A stretch of 64,000 nt of DNA from a virus: positions 17,255 to 81,254 of IMG/VR virus record IMGVR_UViG_3300024999_000075; one strand, given 5' to 3'. A program made the translations under genes and the position numbers. The stretch's first letter is position 1, and each line of letters opens with the position of its first letter. Positions 54,787 to 62,232 of the stretch are shown here, one piece after another. The notes under the pieces are model-generated. The model searched no databases, was not told where the DNA came from, and saw only the letters and a list, made by a program, of their open reading frames with translations.

Positions 54787-55031
54787 AGCTCAACCCCATA
54801 CCAAGCGTAAATTATAGCATTAATCCAACTGTCAGCCTCATCAGTCTCAATCTCCTCCAGCCGGCGCAGGAGGATCTGGATCTCATCTTCATGTATTTCC
54901 ATATAGAGTCGATCTTGACTCTTGTTGAATGTTGACTTGGTGAAGGCTTCAAGGTGTGAGTCGATACCGAGCATGATGATTTTGGTGAAGAGTTCTGTGT
55001 CTTTGGAGTGGATGTAAGTTGAAATTTTCAT
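54783..55031 (-). CDS. Hypothetical protein (82 aa)
   Basis: YIHSKDTELFTKIIMLGIDS and EDEIQILLRRLEEIETDEAD; alpha/beta. Its leader carries the motif TAGATCTAATCAAAAGGAGA, shared with two other genes (59432-59465, 62936-62962). Confidence 0.5.
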   Translation of the reverse strand: MKISTYIHSKDTELFTKIIMLGIDSHLEAFTKSTFNKSQDRLYMEIHEDEIQILLRRLEEIETDEADSWINAIIYAWYGVEL

Positions 55032-55053
55032 TGAAGTCTCCTTTTGATTAGAT

Positions 55054-55236
55054 CTATTTGAATATAACTGAAGGAAAGTCTTTCTTAACCTCCCTCTTAC
55101 CTTCTGCTACAGTCCTGCTGTCATAATGGCCGAGCACCCTCCCGTAAAAACCATCCATAGGCTGATTTACAGTCCAGAAGTAATAACCATTTAGTAGCTT
55201 TTCCTTCCTCGCTATAACGACCTCTTGACTTATCAT
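55054..55236 (-). CDS. Hypothetical protein (60 aa)
   Basis: ATG at 55236 preceded by GGAGGAACTAAGA. Basic and aromatic (GYYFWTVNQPMDGFYGRVLG). It begins just inside the gap left by the upstream gene. Confidence 0.5.
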   Translation of the reverse strand: MISQEVVIARKEKLLNGYYFWTVNQPMDGFYGRVLGHYDSRTVAEGKREVKKDFPSVIFK

Positions 55237-55238
55237 TC

Positions 55239-55835
55239 TTAGTTCCTCCGAACGTAAGCTGACCAGTGACAATCAAACTGTCCCACATCATCAATACAAA
55301 ACACAATCTCAACCAGGCCGAGAGCCTCATGTATCATCTTAGCCACCTCGTTTGGATCATCGTTCTGGCCAGCGTGGAAGCCAGTCTCATACACATCTTT
55401 ACACATGGAGTCAACACTCTGAAACTCCACGAAGCCTGCCTCAGCCAGGGCTGGCTTCTGGAACCACTTGATTGCTCTATGTTGATAGGCTTTTGGGTCA
55501 GACCAGAAGACAAACTCCTCCAGGTAACTTTCCTGATTCCCTTCCACACATTTTCGGCAGACATAGCCATACTCAGTCGAGATGTACTGACCAACATCAC
55601 CGTAGTAGCCAGGGGTGAGGTCAATCCAGGCATTACATTCAGCACAGCCTGTCGAAGTATCAGACCATGCTAAGTTGTAGAAATTCTCTAGGTAATCGTA
55701 GAGCTGTTTGGGGACTGGATTCCAGTCCGAGGCTAAAGTTACTTTCTCTGTGTCTTCACCTGGCTTGTAGATGTAGAGTTCCCAATTGTGTTTCTCGAAG
55801 TGATTGATGATTGTTTGTAAGGTGATCTCTTTCAT
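55239..55835 (-). CDS. Hypothetical zinc-binding-type protein (198 aa)
   Basis: CAECNAWIDLTPGYYG and YVCRKCVEG supply two CxxC pairs about 30 residues apart, a likely zinc site. The rest is acidic with EEFVFWSDPKAYQHRAIKWF. Unassigned family. Confidence 0.55.
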   Translation of the reverse strand: MKEITLQTIINHFEKHNWELYIYKPGEDTEKVTLASDWNPVPKQLYDYLENFYNLAWSDTSTGCAECNAWIDLTPGYYGDVGQYISTEYGYVCRKCVEGNQESYLEEFVFWSDPKAYQHRAIKWFQKPALAEAGFVEFQSVDSMCKDVYETGFHAGQNDDPNEVAKMIHEALGLVEIVFCIDDVGQFDCHWSAYVRRN

Positions 55836-56110
55836 CCTCGTCTCATCCTCTGGTAGTTTTCTTTATCCTCTGGACAATAAGTATAATAGCAACCATACCT
55901 GTCGATCCATACAACTTTTGGGAACCCATCTTTAATAGGTTGTTCAAAACCATCAGGTAAAGGTATGTTGTAGTGTTTGATAAGCTCATAAAGGAAATCC
56001 TCATCATGATAACTTTCAAGAGAATCCTCTATCAACACCCTGTGAAGCTCCTCCACTGATTTGATGTCAAAGTGGAGATCAAAATCATAAGGTAATTTTG
56101 TGTAGGTCAT
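55832..56110 (-). CDS. Hypothetical acidic protein (92 aa)
   Basis: Helical acidic middle (SVEELHRVLIEDSLESYHDE) and an aromatic C-terminus (VVWIDRYGCYYTYCPED). Coupled chain member. Confidence 0.5.
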   Translation of the reverse strand: MTYTKLPYDFDLHFDIKSVEELHRVLIEDSLESYHDEDFLYELIKHYNIPLPDGFEQPIKDGFPKVVWIDRYGCYYTYCPEDKENYQRMRRG

Positions 56111-56511
56111 TTCTTCACCTCCTTCAATATTAACTCCACAAACTCCAACAAATCATAAAAGGTATTCTCAACCTCCTCATAACCCCAAGCGTGGGATTGT
56201 TCATATGCCTGTGCGTAAACTATTTCGCAGATTCCCTTGGGATGATTTACAGAAGCAAACAGTTCCCGCGCATACTCCACCGCTAGCCTAGCAGCGTCCT
56301 CCCTATACAACTCCCCTGCTTTATTATAACCCTCCCTATCGACCACCTTGTCATAGTTACATTTAGGGTTAGCCTTTTGGTGTTTGAGAAACTCTTGATA
56401 GCCAACACCATCAAGGATAACCTTCCCTTCCTTATACACAAACCACTTGGTGAAATCATTTATAGTTGGGTAAGGAACCTCTGTCTCATGCCTATCTTTA
56501 CTATATATCAT
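56107..56511 (-). CDS. Hypothetical protein (134 aa)
   Basis: ATG at 56511 follows GGGGAGAAAAC; the frame extends further but without a site. Contains FVYKEGKVILDGVGYQEFLK, EDAARLAVEYARELFASVNH and a helical C-terminus. No family recognised. Confidence 0.5.
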   Translation of the reverse strand: MIYSKDRHETEVPYPTINDFTKWFVYKEGKVILDGVGYQEFLKHQKANPKCNYDKVVDREGYNKAGELYREDAARLAVEYARELFASVNHPKGICEIVYAQAYEQSHAWGYEEVENTFYDLLEFVELILKEVKK

Positions 56512-56521
56512 GTTTTCTCCC

Positions 56522-56788
56522 CTAAAACGCTGGACCATATTCAATGGCAAAGAGTGGCATACCACTCCGAGCATCGACCAACACTACATTGTACTGATCA
56601 TCTTCAATCGCCACTCGCTTCTTACTAGCTGTCACTACATAACCCTCCCGCTTGAACCACAGGCGGAAATCTCTTTCCGTCTTGAGTTTCTCGAAATCTT
56701 CTTTGGAGATGTCGCCAACTTTGTACCATTGGTTCCAGGTCCATCCGCCTTCCGGCTCGGCCCAAGCATCTATTGATAAGACTTTCAT
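56522..56788 (-). CDS. Conserved small phage protein (88 aa)
   Basis: MKVLSIDAWAEPEGGWTWNQW and VTASKKRVAIEDDQYNVVLV; it resembles a small family present in several phages. AAATAACC precedes; GAGGAGAAA lies at the proper distance. Confidence 0.55.
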   Translation of the reverse strand: MKVLSIDAWAEPEGGWTWNQWYKVGDISKEDFEKLKTERDFRLWFKREGYVVTASKKRVAIEDDQYNVVLVDARSGMPLFAIEYGPAF

Positions 56789-56800
56789 GGTTATTTCTCC

Positions 56801-56962
56801 TCACTTCAAAATGACTGTAAATCCATTAATATAATCCCTACCAAAATATAGAGTTGGCGGGCATAAATACTTTTTACACACTACCACTATATGCTGCCTG
56901 TGTGTTCTCGCTGTCTCCAGAGACGCATACATTCTAGCGTCTACTGCTTTATCAAAGAACAT
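56801..56962 (-). CDS. Small basic protein (53 aa)
   Basis: GAGGAGGAG precedes the ATG. Contains ARMYASLETARTHRQHIVVV and CKKYLCPPTLYF. Overlaps a 24-aa ORF. No family recognised. Confidence 0.5.
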   Translation of the reverse strand: MFFDKAVDARMYASLETARTHRQHIVVVCKKYLCPPTLYFGRDYINGFTVILK

Positions 56963-57026
56963 TAGACTCCTCCTCTGGCAGTTTCCACCCGTTAAGCAAC
57001 CATAGACCTATTGAAAGTATTTTCAT
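56952..57026 (-). CDS. 24-aa micro-ORF, possible leader
   Basis: GGAGGGGCGAGGA precedes the ATG, which overlaps the previous stop (ATGA). The product MKILSIGLWLLNGWKLPEEE is short and hydrophobic; its end covers the ribosome site of the next gene, so it may serve translational coupling. Confidence 0.35.
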   Translation of the reverse strand: MKILSIGLWLLNGWKLPEEESNVL

Positions 57027-57217
57027 TCCTCGCCCCTCCATCCTGACTTCTTTGGATTTCTCCTAGCCCACGTGTCCAGGATATCATTATTAAACTCATC
57101 AGCTAGAGCAGTATAAACATCACCAATACTCAAGAGATCGTCAGTTGTCATGTCATTGACATATTCTTTGAGGATCTCGTAGAACTCATCGTCAGTCATC
57201 TTGGAATAATCAATCAT
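57023..57217 (-). CDS. Hypothetical acidic helical protein (64 aa)
   Basis: ATG at 57217 with GAGGAGGGAC upstream. MIDYSKMTDDEFYEILKEYV and DLLSIGDVYTALADEF: short helical repeats. It overlaps the upstream gene by 8 bp. Confidence 0.55.
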   Translation of the reverse strand: MIDYSKMTDDEFYEILKEYVNDMTTDDLLSIGDVYTALADEFNNDILDTWARRNPKKSGWRGEE

Positions 57218-57611
57218 TATTTTGTCCCTCCTCTGGAAGTTTCCATTGCTCAACTGCAATGATTTCTTGACTCTCCCCAGCTGACCATGAAGTCCTCCCA
57301 TAAGTAAATACAAACATCACATCGCCGTCGAAGCAAGCATAATGATAATTACACCACTTCCCGTCCCTCCAAGCTTGCACTCTATCATCCACCCTTAACT
57401 CAGGCAAGGGCATGATCACGTTCCCATTGACAACCTGCCGAAGGGATTGTTTGTAGTCGTCTCCCAGATCCAGATCGTCAAACATTTCAGTGTAGACTGT
57501 GATGTAATTTTCTGTATACCAGTTAGTAGAAATAGGCGGTCCAGGTCTTTTGGTATGGAACTTGATTGCCCCGTCACAATCTTGAGTTAGAAATCCGTTT
57601 TTGATTTTCAT
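57210..57611 (-). CDS. Hypothetical protein (133 aa)
   Basis: Beta-rich: LTQDCDGAIKFHTKRPGPPI, DRVQAWRDGKWCNYHYACFD, VMFVFTYGRTSWSAG. GGAGACACTAA precedes the start. Unknown. Confidence 0.5.
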   Translation of the reverse strand: MKIKNGFLTQDCDGAIKFHTKRPGPPISTNWYTENYITVYTEMFDDLDLGDDYKQSLRQVVNGNVIMPLPELRVDDRVQAWRDGKWCNYHYACFDGDVMFVFTYGRTSWSAGESQEIIAVEQWKLPEEGQNND

Positions 57612-57669
57612 TTAGTGTCTCCATATTTGAAATTTTTAGGAAAAGATGTCCTGAAGGAAAATATAAATA

Positions 57670-57837
57670 TTAATAGATATCATTTCCACAAACTACTCCC
57701 TCAATTATGAGGTCAGTCATAATAAAAGGATCTATCATTTTGATGGGATGGGCCTCAACCGATCTTCTTACATCCCCACATTTCATACTACATCCTGATA
57801 AGAATACAAGAACTAATACGAGCAGTAGTTTCTTCAT
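57670..57837 (-). CDS. Small lipoprotein (55 aa)
   Basis: MKKLLLVLVLVFLSGC: a textbook lipoprotein signal with lipobox L-S-G-C (Cys16). The mature part is about 40 aa with two more Cys (MKC, VVC) that could form a disulfide. AGGAGACAAAGACC precedes. Tiny phage lipoproteins such as T5 Llp block receptors against superinfection; spanin is another option. Both are inferences. Confidence 0.65.
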   Translation of the reverse strand: MKKLLLVLVLVFLSGCSMKCGDVRRSVEAHPIKMIDPFIMTDLIIEGVVCGNDIY

Positions 57838-57852
57838 GGTCTTTGTCTCCTA

Positions 57853-58056
57853 TTAACTGACGTTTGTGAGAGTTTCTTCGTAATCCACATCAACCCCCAT
57901 CTCATCCTCATAGTCATAAATCGCCTTCTCGATATATTCCCACAATATATCCTGGGCTCCCTCTCTTGAATCAGCTTTCTGCTTAAGTATTTCTGAACTG
58001 ATGAAAGACCCTGATTCTGCTTCAAAATAGGTGATTCTAAATTCAAATATGTTCAT
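57853..58056 (-). CDS. Hypothetical acidic protein (67 aa)
   Basis: MNIFEFRITYFEAESGSFIS start, then SREGAQDILWEYIEKAIYDY; ferredoxin-like alpha/beta order seems possible. ATGA overlap with the upstream gene. Confidence 0.5.
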   Translation of the reverse strand: MNIFEFRITYFEAESGSFISSEILKQKADSREGAQDILWEYIEKAIYDYEDEMGVDVDYEETLTNVS

Positions 58057-58460
58057 TTGTCCGGTACCTCCACTTCAATAGCCTCGGCCATCGTACAGTA
58101 CTTTTTCTGCTCTTGTATTCTAGCCAAGAACAATTTAAGGAAGTCACGAAAGACTTCTTGCCTGTTCTGGGCGTTGTTCTGGGTGTAGTTCATATACACC
58201 TCAACCTCCCCACTACTAGAGACATAGACTCCCAACTCGTCCATATAGATCCGGACATTCACGCAGCTGGCAGCAAATATCGCCAACTCTACATTTCCCA
58301 GATGTTTGGCCTGGAACTCAACATAGCCATCGAGTACAACCTCTACTTTATTGAAATCATTGGTAACTTGTTGGACTCTAATGGATTTTCCTGATTTCAT
58401 CTTGAACCAATCTTTAGCAGTGATGAATTCGCCTTTGTCGTTACGGAAATTTCTCTTCAT
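58053..58460 (-). CDS. Hypothetical protein (135 aa)
   Basis: KRNFRNDKGEFITAKDWFKM, then beta strands (VEVVLDGYVEFQAKHLGNVE, VYVSSSGEVEVYMNYTQN) and a helix RDFLKLFLARIQEQ. AAGAGGAGAC precedes. Unknown. Confidence 0.5.
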   Translation of the reverse strand: MKRNFRNDKGEFITAKDWFKMKSGKSIRVQQVTNDFNKVEVVLDGYVEFQAKHLGNVELAIFAASCVNVRIYMDELGVYVSSSGEVEVYMNYTQNNAQNRQEVFRDFLKLFLARIQEQKKYCTMAEAIEVEVPDK

Positions 58461-58483
58461 TTGGTTGTCTCCTCTTGATTTTA

Positions 58484-58705
58484 TTATTTACTACCTACCC
58501 ATTTATCTCTCCAGCCGCCTTTACTGTAATACGCTACTATTGTAATACATGGCGATGGTGTAGCTAGAAATGCTTTATACAAACCCTCTGTGGTTTTAAA
58601 GTACCTGTGTAGAGATGCTCCACCCCCTGGATCTTCAACCCACTTACCTTTTGACCACCACAGCCCTCGCCGGAACATGTAATGAAGTGATTTTCTTCTT
58701 CTCAC
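58484..58705 (-). CDS. Small basic aromatic protein (73 aa)
   Basis: GTG start overlapping the previous stop (GTGA), with GGAGAATTTTC upstream. RRRKSLHYMFRRGLWWSKGK, then STPSP-like turn and KGGWRDKWVG. Probably a small nucleic-acid-binding protein; uncertain. Confidence 0.45.
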   Translation of the reverse strand: MRRRKSLHYMFRRGLWWSKGKWVEDPGGGASLHRYFKTTEGLYKAFLATPSPCITIVAYYSKGGWRDKWVGSK

Positions 58706-59094
58706 GAAAATTCTCCCATAATATAATCCCAAGTCCCCACTCCGTGACCAATACAGTGCCTTCCATCCACCTTGTGCCTGACAAGGCCGCTCGGCCCAGG
58801 TTCAGCGTAGTTTCTTTCGTAATCAAAGTTACTATTTGTCCTTGGCCACGATCTCACCATGATGATACCAAGAAGTTTGTCAAGAGAAATTGCCTCTCCA
58901 TACTCATCCTTGATAGTATAAGTGTATTGATCCTGACATAGTTCCTTCCAATCCTCAAGACTACTCAGCCCTAACTCAGGGATGACATGAAGAGAGAAGC
59001 ACCAACCGCCTGATGATTTGCCAATGTGGAGAGGCTCTGGTTGATGTTTACAGTGTGGACATTCTTCTTGGTGGAGATAGTAATTTGTTCCCAT
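58702..59094 (-). CDS. Conserved unknown phage protein (130 aa)
   Basis: MGTNYYLHQEECPHCKHQPE followed by LHIGKSSGGWCFSLHV is a pattern seen in a widespread phage protein of unknown role; C-x2-C and nearby His suggest zinc. The C-terminus is variable. Confidence 0.65.
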   Translation of the reverse strand: MGTNYYLHQEECPHCKHQPEPLHIGKSSGGWCFSLHVIPELGLSSLEDWKELCQDQYTYTIKDEYGEAISLDKLLGIIMVRSWPRTNSNFDYERNYAEPGPSGLVRHKVDGRHCIGHGVGTWDYIMGEFS

Positions 59095-59095
59095 T

Positions 59096-59431
59096 TTATT
59101 TCACCTTCTCCAATATTGCATTTAGCGCCCAGTACTCCGGGTTGATAAATCCAGTTATAGTGGTACTGAAACAGATGCCAATTATGATCATAACAAGACC
59201 AAAGCCTAATGCCCCCACACAATAGAGATAAAATCTTGCTTCCTTGTCTTCAACTCTTTTCAACAAGATAAAAGAAACATATCCTACTGCACACCAGAAT
59301 AGGTAGATGAAAACATCCACCGCGCTAGACACAAATGCTTGCCTAACCATTATTTCCCATAGGTGCTCTGTAGCTACTCCTAGTTTTACTGCCATCACAT
59401 TCAACATTTCTACAACCTTTTCTTCTACCAT
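59096..59431 (-). CDS. Membrane protein with about two spans (111 aa)
   Basis: Amphipathic N-terminal helix, then FIYLFWCAVGYVSFILL (about 40-57) and YCVGALGFGLVMIIIGICF (about 70-88). AAAAAGGAGAACACG precedes, within the repeated TAGATCTAATTAAAA leader. Unknown membrane role. Confidence 0.55.
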   Translation of the reverse strand: MVEEKVVEMLNVMAVKLGVATEHLWEIMVRQAFVSSAVDVFIYLFWCAVGYVSFILLKRVEDKEARFYLYCVGALGFGLVMIIIGICFSTTITGFINPEYWALNAILEKVK

Positions 59432-59461
59432 TTTCGTGTTCTCCTTTTTAATTAGATCTAG

Positions 59462-59674
59462 TTAGATTTCATCCAGCCAATTACAGCCAATCTCTGTAAC
59501 CCATGTTACAAGAGGAAATATCTTACCTTCTCCACCCCAACCCTCCAGCTCAAGAAGTAGACAAACACCTTGAGCCTCCTCTTTGGTATTGTGCTTATCT
59601 GTGGTGGTATTTTCTCCGCTATCCCAGCATTTTGCTTCTGGTGGCCATTTAGCGTTGGATGTGTAGACTTTCAT
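59462..59674 (-). CDS. Conserved small phage protein (70 aa)
   Basis: MKVYTSNAKWPPEAKCWDSG and KEEAQGVCLLLELEGWGGEG; the KVYTS...WPPEA...DSGEN pattern is shared by small proteins of many phages with unknown role. Its start overlaps the upstream TGA (ATGA). Confidence 0.65.
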   Translation of the reverse strand: MKVYTSNAKWPPEAKCWDSGENTTTDKHNTKEEAQGVCLLLELEGWGGEGKIFPLVTWVTEIGCNWLDEI

Positions 59675-59904
59675 TCTTCTTCAACCTCCTCAAGTTTAAA
59701 TGCTAGCCTTCTCCAATACTTGTGTCCTTGTAACGTATAACACCATGTAAATACTGTTGTCAGATAATAGCCTGGAATAAAGTTAATACCCTACCCTCCC
59801 CGCCTTGCTAATTCCGGCGCTACATGCAGAAGATAGCTAGCAGCGTCATGATCTATCTCTGCTACCTTGTCAATAAGTTGCTGGTAGTTTTCATAGTCTC
59901 TCAT
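59671..59904 (-). CDS. Small protein gene with an in-frame TAG
   Basis: GGAGGGATTGAAG and ATG 59904 open 37 codons (MRDYENYQQLIDKVAEIDHD ... ARRGG) ending at TAG 59793-59791. The same frame continues GINFIPGYYLTTVFTWCYTL ... EEVEEE for 39 codons and ends in an ATGA overlap with the next gene. Either a nonsense mutation, stop-codon readthrough, or the second part starts at ATT 59787 after GGGAGGG. Confidence 0.5.
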
Positions 59905-59906
59905 CT

Positions 59907-59966
59907 TCAATCCCTCCACTGTGTTATAATTTCTTCAATCTCCCTGTAAGCCTTATGTTTAAGCAT
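59907..59966 (-). CDS. 19-aa micro-ORF
   Basis: AAGGAGTTGTTAT precedes the ATG; it overlaps the end of the CCA-adding enzyme gene and its stop lies 2 nt before the next start. It may be translated or merely couple the flanking genes. Confidence 0.3.
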   Translation of the reverse strand: MLKHKAYREIEEIITQWRD

Positions 59967-61242
59967 ATAACAACTCCTTAGCTTTAGTTAATAAATCCAA
60001 TGTATTATTTACTTCCTCTCCCTCTTCAATCACATATTGCAGTAAATCTTTCTGAAGCCTCCCGACAATTGGTCCAGGCTCCAGAAACAAAAGGTGAATC
60101 AACTCACCACCAGATATTGCCAAACTATGAGTTGACAATGTAACTTTCTCCTCTTGTTGAAACGCTCTAATCATTTCTTTGATTTCAGAAATGGTATAGG
60201 GATCTTTGTTAAGATTAGCTCTGTGATCAGCAATCCTAAGTCGCAAGAAATCCTCCCAGGTCAGATTATAAGTAGCAAGTTTCGCTACCAGCTTCCTAAT
60301 GGATTTTGGTGAAGATCCTTTGATGACAGTATGCATATGTAACTTCGTCAAACCAACTACAGCATTAATCCACTCATTGCTGAATTTAAGGTATGTGAGC
60401 AACTTTTGATTGATCTCAGCCTCAAGGTCATGATGGCAGATAAAGCTCCTATCATCGGGATTGTAGGCTGCTGGCTTGCCAATATCATGCAAATATCCTG
60501 CTAATTTTACCATTGGGTACTTGGGGCTGATGGCATCACCTGTTAGCATTAGGTGTTGGAATACATCTTCTAAATGGAAATTACCTCCGTCATGTTTCCA
60601 ACACCGCTCCAGATCCGGGAACACTGTGCATAAACTATTCATATCTTTCAAAGCCTCAAAGAAGAAAGATGTCCATCTAGCTTCCAAGGATTTAATTAAC
60701 TCTAATTGAATTCTCTCTGGCTTAATTCCATCTAACAGATTAGACAGAAGAGAGGCTGAACTTATAGTCCTTTGAGATAGATATAACCCTCCAGTAGTAA
60801 ACCTAGCAGCCCTCAAAATCCTCACTGGGTCTTCCTTGATCCTGTCATAAGCCCACCCAACAAAATTAATTAATTTATATTTTATGTCCCTCCTTCCTTT
60901 ATGGAGATCAATTAGTATCCCATCAAAAGACATTGCCATAGCGTTTATAGAAAAGTCCCTTCTGGCTAGATCTTCCTCAATGGTGTCTGTGTATCGGCAG
61001 TTGTCCCCTACGTCAGCTCTAAAAGTTGCAAATTCAAATCCATCAACGATGACTACACCGAAATGAGCACCGACAAAGTTCACCTTATGACCTTGAAATA
61101 CTTCAACAATCTGTCCAGGTGTAGCTTTGGTAGCGTAGTCATAGTCTTTTGGAGTCTTACCAAGCAGGATATCGCGTACTGCTCCTCCAACAAGGTAGGT
61201 TGGATAGTGGTTGTTCAGTTTCTGCCACAGCTCTCTGGACAT
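59959..61242 (-). CDS. cca: CCA-adding enzyme (tRNA nucleotidyltransferase) with HD domain
   Basis: Protein of 427 aa. Class II nucleotidyltransferase head: LVGGAVRD (17-24), the catalytic DYD (33-35), RRDFSINAMA (94-103) and EDPVRILRAARF, then a PolyA_pol RNA-binding part and a C-terminal HD phosphohydrolase domain with GYLHDIGKP (near 250), as in gammaproteobacterial Cca. It adds or repairs the 3' CCA of tRNAs. A full-length cca gene is rare in phages; it could repair host tRNA ends during infection or finish phage tRNAs that lack encoded CCA. Confidence 0.9.
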   Translation of the reverse strand: MSRELWQKLNNHYPTYLVGGAVRDILLGKTPKDYDYATKATPGQIVEVFQGHKVNFVGAHFGVVIVDGFEFATFRADVGDNCRYTDTIEEDLARRDFSINAMAMSFDGILIDLHKGRRDIKYKLINFVGWAYDRIKEDPVRILRAARFTTGGLYLSQRTISSASLLSNLLDGIKPERIQLELIKSLEARWTSFFFEALKDMNSLCTVFPDLERCWKHDGGNFHLEDVFQHLMLTGDAISPKYPMVKLAGYLHDIGKPAAYNPDDRSFICHHDLEAEINQKLLTYLKFSNEWINAVVGLTKLHMHTVIKGSSPKSIRKLVAKLATYNLTWEDFLRLRIADHRANLNKDPYTISEIKEMIRAFQQEEKVTLSTHSLAISGGELIHLLFLEPGPIVGRLQKDLLQYVIEEGEEVNNTLDLLTKAKELLYA

Positions 61243-61254
61243 TTGGTGTCTCCT

Positions 61255-61500
61255 TCACTGGTTAAATACGCAACTCTCAGCTGATGGACTTCTAGAGTTT
61301 AGGTCAGGAACATTGAGCAGTTTATCTACATCTCCTGCCTTATCTGGTTGATATCCCATCACAGTCTCAGTCTCAAGCGTATAGCACGACATCCCTATTT
61401 CAGGATCAAACTTTTTGACATAGGCTTGGATGGTATCTCCGTCTTCAAATATAAAAGTAAATTCAGTACCTTCCATGGCTTTGGCTTCTTGAATGTTCAT
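61255..61500 (-). CDS. Hypothetical beta protein (81 aa)
   Basis: EGTEFTFIFEDGDTIQAYVK and MSCYTLETETVMGYQPDKAG: small barrel-like strand pattern. AAGGAGGCAATAA precedes. It lies just upstream of the cca gene. Confidence 0.55.
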   Translation of the reverse strand: MNIQEAKAMEGTEFTFIFEDGDTIQAYVKKFDPEIGMSCYTLETETVMGYQPDKAGDVDKLLNVPDLNSRSPSAESCVFNQ

Positions 61501-61646
61501 TTTATTGCCTCCTTCACCTCATTAAACTCTCTTAGTGTAACCCTCATAGCCCTTGACTTGGTGCCAGGGATCTGAGCCACACCATTGATGAATGTGTATT
61601 TATCCTGACCATCAAATTTAATGATGGGCTTAGTTTTGATTTTCAC
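61497..61646 (-). CDS. Small basic protein (49 aa)
   Basis: GTG start after AGAGGTAGCTAG. MKIKTKPIIKFDGQDKYTFI, then GTKSRAMRVTLREF: small beta with a basic helix. ATGA overlap with the next gene supports translation. Confidence 0.55.
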   Translation of the reverse strand: MKIKTKPIIKFDGQDKYTFINGVAQIPGTKSRAMRVTLREFNEVKEAIK

Positions 61647-61657
61647 CTAGCTACCTC

Positions 61658-61903
61658 TCAGTAAATGGATTTACTCAGTAGTGATACCGTAGCATATAGA
61701 AGATCATTCAACTCTTGGTTTATTACTATTCTTTGTTTATCCTCACCAAAAGCAAGCATTAAACTCCCCAAAGCCCACATCACACCTCTTGCTTTGCCCA
61801 ATTCAGCCTGTGCCTTGAGTGGGTTCTGTTTTGCTCTACCGAGGTAGAATGTAACAGTTTCCCTCATAACCTCTATCGTATTTTCTATGTTTAATTCTTG
61901 CAT
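61658..61903 (-). CDS. Hypothetical helical protein (81 aa)
   Basis: ATG at 61903 follows GGTGAGACTACT. Two helical stretches (VTFYLGRAKQNPLKAQAELG, INQELNDLLYATVSLLSKSI). It overlaps the upstream gene by 13 bp. Confidence 0.5.
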   Translation of the reverse strand: MQELNIENTIEVMRETVTFYLGRAKQNPLKAQAELGKARGVMWALGSLMLAFGEDKQRIVINQELNDLLYATVSLLSKSIY

Positions 61904-62232
61904 AGTAGTCTCACCCATACATCATTGTGTTCTTCACAATCCAAACCCTCTGCTAGCCACCTAAGGACGTAGTAGCTTCCCTCAAACTTCTCACCTGAGA
62001 GTTTCCCATCGTAATACAAAGTGGTAGTATCCTTCACCACTGTTAGCAACCACGGATGGGTGATGGTAACTTTGTCGTTGAGGAAATTCCCAATCATCCG
62101 CAACCTCCGCAATTCAGCCTCAATCTCCTCAGCTTCGTGGATGAGATCATCAGCGTAAGGGTCGAAGCCAATATTGTTGAGTATGGTTTGGAGTTCTTCT
62201 CTGAGTTTGTTTTGAAGCTCTTGTATTTTCAT
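61891..62232 (-). CDS. Hypothetical protein (113 aa)
   Basis: ATG at 62232 with GGAGGGCGTGAA; the start overlaps the previous stop. Helical N-terminus (LQNKLREELQTILNNIGFDP), then beta (HPWLLTVVKDTTTLYYDGKL). Unknown. Confidence 0.55.
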   Translation of the reverse strand: MKIQELQNKLREELQTILNNIGFDPYADDLIHEAEEIEAELRRLRMIGNFLNDKVTITHPWLLTVVKDTTTLYYDGKLSGEKFEGSYYVLRWLAEGLDCEEHNDVWVRLLCKN

